Positions 6,868-9,938 of a stretch of 9,938 nt of DNA are shown here, piece by piece. The DNA lies in contig JAEWCF010000031.1 of the NCBI GenBank assembly GCA_023390775.1, forward strand, positions 1-9,938, read 5' to 3'. Origin of the DNA: Bacteroidota bacterium. Lineage in GTDB: Bacteria; Bacteroidota; Bacteroidia; Flavobacteriales; Flavobacteriaceae. Position numbers and translations under genes: made by a program. How positions within the stretch are numbered: the first letter of the stretch is position 1; every line of letters starts with the position of its first letter. The notes below the pieces were generated by a model. It made no database searches. It was not told the origin of the DNA and saw nothing but the letters and a program-made list of their open reading frames with translations.

Positions 6868-7438
6868 ATTAAAAGGCGTCAGGATCGTTTTGGCATCGGG
6901 GTCGCCGCGGAGGCAGCAGTTCTTCCGGGACCTTGACGTGGATTTCGAAATCAGGGTGCGCGAGGTGGAGGAAGTCTATCCACCCGGATTGCAGTCGCAT
7001 GAAATCCCGGAATTCCTCTGCAAGCTCAAAGCCGGCGCATTTCCTGACCTCGCCCCGGACGAACTCCTTGTGACCAGCGACACGATCGTCTGGCACCGAA
7101 ACCGCGCACTGGGCAAACCTGTGGATTTTGACGATGCGATGAACATCCTTCGGGCGCTGCAGGGAGACATGCATGAGGTGATCACGTCGGTGTGTTTCAA
7201 AAGTGCCGGCAGGGCCGATATCATCACCGAAACGACCCGCGTCCTGTTCAACAGCCTTGACGACGACGCCTTAAAGTATTATCTTGAACATTACCGCCCG
7301 TATGACAAGGCCGGAGCCTATGGCATCCAGGACTGGATCGGGCTCGTGGGCGTGGCCCGGATCGAGGGTTCGTATGCCAATGTGATGGGAATGCCGGTGG
7401 ATCGGGTGTACCAATACTTAAAATCATTTACGCCATGA
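6854..7438 (+). CDS. maf: Maf-family nucleoside triphosphate pyrophosphatase (dTTP/UTP type)
   Basis: Cytosolic house-cleaning enzyme of 194 residues that hydrolyses nucleoside triphosphates, mainly dTTP, UTP and modified pyrimidine forms, to monophosphate and diphosphate. Near the N-terminus it has the phosphate-binding signature LASGSPRR (13-20). The catalytic acid is D76 in TSDTIV (74-79), followed by LGKPVDFDDAMNIL (86-99) and HEVITSV (107-113). The segment DKAGAYGIQ (151-159) with Q159 matches the YhdE-like dTTP/UTPase branch rather than the YceF m7GTPase branch, and GSYANVMGMP (172-181) closes the family pattern. Length is normal and all key residues appear present. The start ATG 6854 overlaps the prenyltransferase gene by 14 bases; the stop TGA overlaps the next ATG (ATGA). 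Its link to the envelope genes around it is probably positional only. Confidence 0.93.
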   Translation: MLRDKLKGVRIVLASGSPRRQQFFRDLDVDFEIRVREVEEVYPPGLQSHEIPEFLCKLKAGAFPDLAPDELLVTSDTIVWHRNRALGKPVDFDDAMNILRALQGDMHEVITSVCFKSAGRADIITETTRVLFNSLDDDALKYYLEHYRPYDKAGAYGIQDWIGLVGVARIEGSYANVMGMPVDRVYQYLKSFTP

Positions 7439-7968
7439 TGCTTTTTATCAACGGTTTTGAAAAACAGGCGGTCTCGACTGCCGTGCTCCTGGTCGTCGTG
7501 CTGACGCTCCGGTATGTGGCCGTTTCGCTGGTGCGAAGGTACTCGGCGATAAGCCAGGTGCTTGAGTTCAGGGCAAACCTGGTGATCAAGTACATCAGCA
7601 TCTTTGTCACCGTGGTGACGGGGCTCGCCTTGTTCGTGATCTGGGGCGTCGACGCGGCGAACATCTTCGCGACGGTCACCGGGATCATGACGCTGATTGG
7701 CGTGGCGCTGTTCGCGCAATGGTCGGTGTTGAGCAATATCACATCGGGCGTCATCCTGCTTTTTTCGTTCCCATTCAAGATCGGCGATACCATCCGCATC
7801 CACGACAAGGATTTTCCCATCGAGGCCGAAATCGAGGATATCCGCGCCTTCCATACGCTGCTGCGCACATCCGAAGGCGAGATCATCTCCTACCCCAACA
7901 ACCTGCTGCTTCAAAAGGGCGTAACGATCGTACAGCCCACGCTGGAACCGCGCGAGTTCACCGATTAA
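7435..7968 (+). CDS. Small MscS-family mechanosensitive channel
   Basis: Inner-membrane channel of 177 residues that should open under membrane tension to release solutes during hypo-osmotic shock. Membrane helices lie near 11-33 and 50-70, and the pore-lining helix region is about 75-111, with VALFAQWSVLSNITSGVILL (90-109) typical of MscS TM3. The beta domain follows: FKIGDTIRI (114-122), IEAEIEDI (129-136) and ISYPNNLLLQKG (151-162). The protein ends about residue 177, so the large C-terminal alpha/beta vestibule of E. coli MscS (286 residues) is absent; short forms like this occur in flavobacteria, and nothing suggests a frameshift. ATG 7435 overlaps the maf stop by four bases. This is the last gene of the five-gene unit; a gap with two hairpins follows. 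Gating properties and ion preference cannot be read from sequence. Confidence 0.9.
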   Translation: MMLFINGFEKQAVSTAVLLVVVLTLRYVAVSLVRRYSAISQVLEFRANLVIKYISIFVTVVTGLALFVIWGVDAANIFATVTGIMTLIGVALFAQWSVLSNITSGVILLFSFPFKIGDTIRIHDKDFPIEAEIEDIRAFHTLLRTSEGEIISYPNNLLLQKGVTIVQPTLEPREFTD

Positions 7969-7987
7969 TAAAAATTCCCCTGTTAAA

Positions 7988-8023
7988 ATATGCGAATGTT
8001 GCAAAATTTTGTCATTCGTATGT
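7988..8023. repeat. Imperfect inverted repeat / hairpin in the gap after the MscS gene
   Basis: The arms 7988-7998 (ATATGCGAATG) and 8013-8023 (CATTCGTATGT) pair over 11 positions with two G-U wobbles. Inside, the palindrome CAAAATTTTG (8002-8011) continues the stem after a two-base bulge. It begins 20 bases after the MscS stop codon. It may be a transcript-end stem for the operon, although no T-run follows it on either strand, or a protein-binding operator for the downstream gene. The pairing is seen directly; the function is a guess. Confidence 0.45.
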
Positions 8024-8047
8024 AAGAGATTGGCGAGGCAACGGGCG

Positions 8048-8055
8048 CATCTTTG
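8048..8055 (+). promoter_or_regulatory. Weak candidate -7 box for the AI-2E/mlaE genes
   Basis: CATCTTTG matches TAnnTTTG at five of six fixed positions. A TTG at 8030-8032 lies 15 bases upstream, somewhat closer than usual. A second near match, AAAGTTTG, occupies 8057-8064. Either would start the transcript at or inside the GC-rich hairpin described next. Offered mainly because a gene after a probable terminator needs some promoter and this gap has no better one. Confidence 0.22.
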
Positions 8056-8056
8056 T

Positions 8057-8090
8057 AAAGTTTGCGCAGGGTTTCTGCGCGGCCTTTTTT
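8057..8090 (+). terminator. Probable intrinsic terminator or leader hairpin directly before the AI-2E start codon
   Basis: GCGCAG (8064-8069) pairs perfectly with CTGCGC (8075-8080) around the five-base loop GGTTT. Two U-G pairs extend the stem, and beyond a single mismatch AAAG (8057-8060) can pair with CTTT (8084-8087). Six consecutive T residues occupy 8085-8090. This is the form of a rho-independent terminator and could end the five-gene transcript. It sits only four bases before the next ATG at 8095, so it may instead, or also, act as an attenuator or 5' structural element of the AI-2E mRNA. Confidence 0.5.
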
Positions 8091-8094
8091 CCTT

Positions 8095-9279
8095 ATGCCG
8101 ACAGATACGCTCAAGTTCCCGTTCTATGCCAAGCTCGCCTTTACCCTGGTGAGCCTGATCGCCATTTTCGTCATCCTTTGGCTCGGGCAGGGCATCGTCA
8201 CGCCCCTGCTGATCTCGATGCTGTTTGCCATCCTGCTCGATCCGTTCGCGAGATTCTTGCAGCGCAAGCTTAAGTTCCCGCACGTAATTGCCGTACTGAC
8301 AACCGTTTTCCTGCTCATGCTGTTTTTTGTCGGGCTGATCTTTTTCCTCTCCTGGCAGATCAGTGACATGGTCAGCGATTGGGACAAGATCAAGGCAAAT
8401 GTAAACATCCACATTTCCAATCTCCAGCGGATGATCTACGAGAATTTCAACCTGACCTACCGGGAACAGAACGAACTCCTGGACGATGCCACCTCGCAAT
8501 CCAAGGGGTTTGTGGGACAGACGCTGATTTCGGTCACCGACACGCTCATGAACAGCATCCTGTTGCCGATCTATACCTTCCTGATCCTTTTGTACAAGAC
8601 GCACTTCGTCAAATTCCTGTGCAAGCTCTTTAGCATGGAACACCACCCAAAGCTGCAGCAGATCCTCGCCCAGGTCAAGATTTCGATCCAAAGCTATATC
8701 AGCGGGCTTTTCGTGCAGATGCTCACCGTCAGCGCGCTCACCACGGTCGGGTACATGATCGTGGGGGTCGAATATGCCTTCCTGCTGGGCGTGATGACCG
8801 GCCTCCTGAACCTTATCCCCTACATCGGGATCCTGATCGCCGCCGTGTTCTCCATTGCCGCGTCGCTTACGGGTTCGCCGGACCTGAACATCATCCTCGG
8901 CGTGGTGATCGTCAACATCATCGTGCAGTTCATAGACAATAACTTCCTGGTTCCGATGATCGTCAGTTCAAAGGTGGAAATCAATGCGTTGGTCTCCATT
9001 GTGGGAATCATCATCGGAGGAGCCATCGCAGGCGTGGCCGGCATGTTCCTCGCCATACCGATGATCGCCATCCTAAAGGTGATTTTTGACAGGATCGACC
9101 CGCTCCGGCCCTGGGGATATCTCATGGGCGACGACCTGCCCAAGACCTGGCGTTGGCGAAACCTCAAGTTCCCGCTGTACAGCCCGCATTCCACAACCGA
9201 TACGCTGACAATCTCGGAGGAGGCGCCGCCGGTCATCTTTACCGAAACCATTACAAAACCCGATACCGAAGAAAAATGA
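8095..9279 (+). CDS. AI-2E family (PF01594-type) membrane transporter
   Basis: Polytopic inner-membrane protein of 394 residues, normal for the AI-2E family. Two or three helices near 13-30, 33-49 and 64-88 are followed by a cytoplasmic or amphipathic stretch (about 89-143), a helix at about 150-167, and the conserved C-terminal block: NLIPYIGILIAAV (239-251), a helix at about 265-280, DNNFLVPMIVSSKVEINALV (281-300), and the GGAIAGVAGMFLAIP segment (308-322). The hydrophilic tail (about 335-394) ends acidic. Relatives include a proposed autoinducer-2 exporter and Na+/H+ antiporters; the substrate cannot be predicted. I chose ATG 8095: the TTG at 8062 would add 11 residues and put the T-tract hairpin inside the gene. 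It has its own short leader after the hairpin and overlaps the MlaE gene by four bases (ATGA), so the two are probably one transcript. Confidence 0.88.
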   Translation: MPTDTLKFPFYAKLAFTLVSLIAIFVILWLGQGIVTPLLISMLFAILLDPFARFLQRKLKFPHVIAVLTTVFLLMLFFVGLIFFLSWQISDMVSDWDKIKANVNIHISNLQRMIYENFNLTYREQNELLDDATSQSKGFVGQTLISVTDTLMNSILLPIYTFLILLYKTHFVKFLCKLFSMEHHPKLQQILAQVKISIQSYISGLFVQMLTVSALTTVGYMIVGVEYAFLLGVMTGLLNLIPYIGILIAAVFSIAASLTGSPDLNIILGVVIVNIIVQFIDNNFLVPMIVSSKVEINALVSIVGIIIGGAIAGVAGMFLAIPMIAILKVIFDRIDPLRPWGYLMGDDLPKTWRWRNLKFPLYSPHSTTDTLTISEEAPPVIFTETITKPDTEEK

Positions 9280-9938
9280 AAGAACAACAAACCCAGGAAG
9301 CCGTGGCAGAATTCCGGCCGCCAGGCGCCTTTCGCAGGTTTCTGATCGGGATGGGGGACACGTTCCTCTTTTTGGCGCGGCTGGTACGCGAAACCTTCTC
9401 ACGCGGTTTTGAATTCAATGAATTCCTGCGCCAGTGCTACATGATCGGCAACAAGTCGCTCGCGCTGATATCGGTTACCGGAATCATCGTCGGCTTGGTG
9501 CTTACGATCCAGTCCAGGCCCGTACTCGTGGATTTTGGCGCCGAGAGCATGCTCCCGGGCATGGTCGCGATTTCCATCATCAGGGAAATGGGGCCCGTCA
9601 TCACCGCGCTTATCTGCGCCGGAAAAATCGGATCGGGGATGGGCGCCGAACTCGGTTCGATGCGCGTCACCGAGCAGATCGATGCCATGGAAGTCTCCTC
9701 GACCAACCCGTTCAAGTTTCTAATCGTGCCCCGCGTGCTGGCCGCCACCTTCATGCTGCCGTTACTCACGCTCTATGCCGATGCACTGGGCATCCTGGGA
9801 AGCTGGGCGGGAGCCAACATTAAGGGGACCATCAACATCGTGCTGTTTACCTCGCAGGCTTTCGCAGGGGTTGATTTCATGGATCTCATTCCGGCTGTGA
9901 TCAAGTCGTTTTTCTTCGGGCTGGTCATCGGCCTGGTG
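9276..9938 (+). CDS. mlaE: MlaE/YrbE-type ABC transporter permease (partial, runs off the window)
   Basis: The first 221 residues of an inner-membrane permease of the MlaE family, which works with an ATPase (MlaF) and an MCE-domain protein (MlaD) to move phospholipids between inner and outer membranes. The frame stays open to the window end; full members have about 245-270 residues, so only the C-terminus is missing. Helices lie near 62-80, 150-172 and 205-221. The conserved core reads IREMGPVITALICAGKIGSG (102-121), then GAELGSMRVTEQIDAMEV (123-140) and FLIVPRVLA (148-156), all family signatures. The hydrophilic N-terminus (about 1-25) precedes an amphipathic helix (about 28-55). The start ATG 9276 overlaps the AI-2E stop by four bases and has an A-rich upstream stretch (GAAGAAAA), as is common in Bacteroidota. 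An mlaF gene would be expected next. Symbol given by family, not by proven orthology. Confidence 0.9.
   Translation, partial: MKEQQTQEAVAEFRPPGAFRRFLIGMGDTFLFLARLVRETFSRGFEFNEFLRQCYMIGNKSLALISVTGIIVGLVLTIQSRPVLVDFGAESMLPGMVAISIIREMGPVITALICAGKIGSGMGAELGSMRVTEQIDAMEVSSTNPFKFLIVPRVLAATFMLPLLTLYADALGILGSWAGANIKGTINIVLFTSQAFAGVDFMDLIPAVIKSFFFGLVIGLV

Noticed and set aside
7435..7968. The MscS-like gene as a truncated or frameshifted pseudogene.
   Set aside because: The pore helix and beta domain are intact, the stop is clean, and short versions of this length are common in flavobacteria.
7318..8691. A 457-codon open frame on the minus strand across maf, the MscS gene, the gap and the AI-2E gene.
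   Set aside because: The translation is low-complexity (many H, Q, R and D residues) without a recognisable family, and it runs against three well-supported genes.

Overview
The window reads as a compact piece of chromosome from a member of the Bacteroidota, most likely a Flavobacteriaceae with unusually high GC for that family (two 60-base stretches counted by hand gave 37/60 and 26/60 G+C). The evidence is the fused CcsB-CcsA cytochrome c assembly protein of about 1040 residues, promoter boxes of the Bacteroidota type TAnnTTTG, the near-absence of Shine-Dalgarno sequences, and a gene order (DUF2520, KdsC-like HAD, UbiA, Maf, small MscS) that I recognise from flavobacteria. No mobile element, CRISPR array, tRNA or rRNA gene was seen.

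Layout. 95-1416 (+): an ECF sigma factor and its RskA-type membrane anti-sigma factor, overlapping by one base, behind a TAnnTTTG box. 1413-4538 (-): ccsBA, convergent with the anti-sigma gene; the two stop codons share one CTAG. 4539-4672: a 134-base divergent promoter region. 4673-7968 (+): five genes, each overlapping the next by 4 to 20 bases: a Rossmann/DUF2520 protein, a KdsC-like HAD phosphatase, a UbiA prenyltransferase, a Maf nucleotide pyrophosphatase and a small MscS channel. 7969-8094: a 126-base gap with two hairpins. 8095-9938 (+): an AI-2E-family membrane protein overlapping by 4 bases an MlaE-type ABC permease that runs off the window. Only about 350 bases lie outside genes.

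How the genes work together. The sigma/anti-sigma pair is a self-contained signalling switch whose targets are not visible here. CcsBA carries heme across the inner membrane and attaches it to apocytochromes c. The five-gene unit looks co-transcribed and mixes envelope functions (Kdo-type phosphatase, prenyl lipid synthesis, osmotic channel) with nucleotide housekeeping (Maf); the overlap chain suggests translational coupling rather than one pathway. The last pair is probably envelope lipid transport (MlaE) plus a permease-like protein of unclear substrate.

This is mostly an ordinary core-genome region. I found no convincing new system. The most interesting points are a signal-peptide-like segment inside the CcsBA fusion, a strong hairpin with a T-tract directly before the AI-2E start codon, a possibly leaderless promoter for the five-gene operon, and an archaeal-lipid-type prenyltransferase homologue whose bacterial role is unclear.
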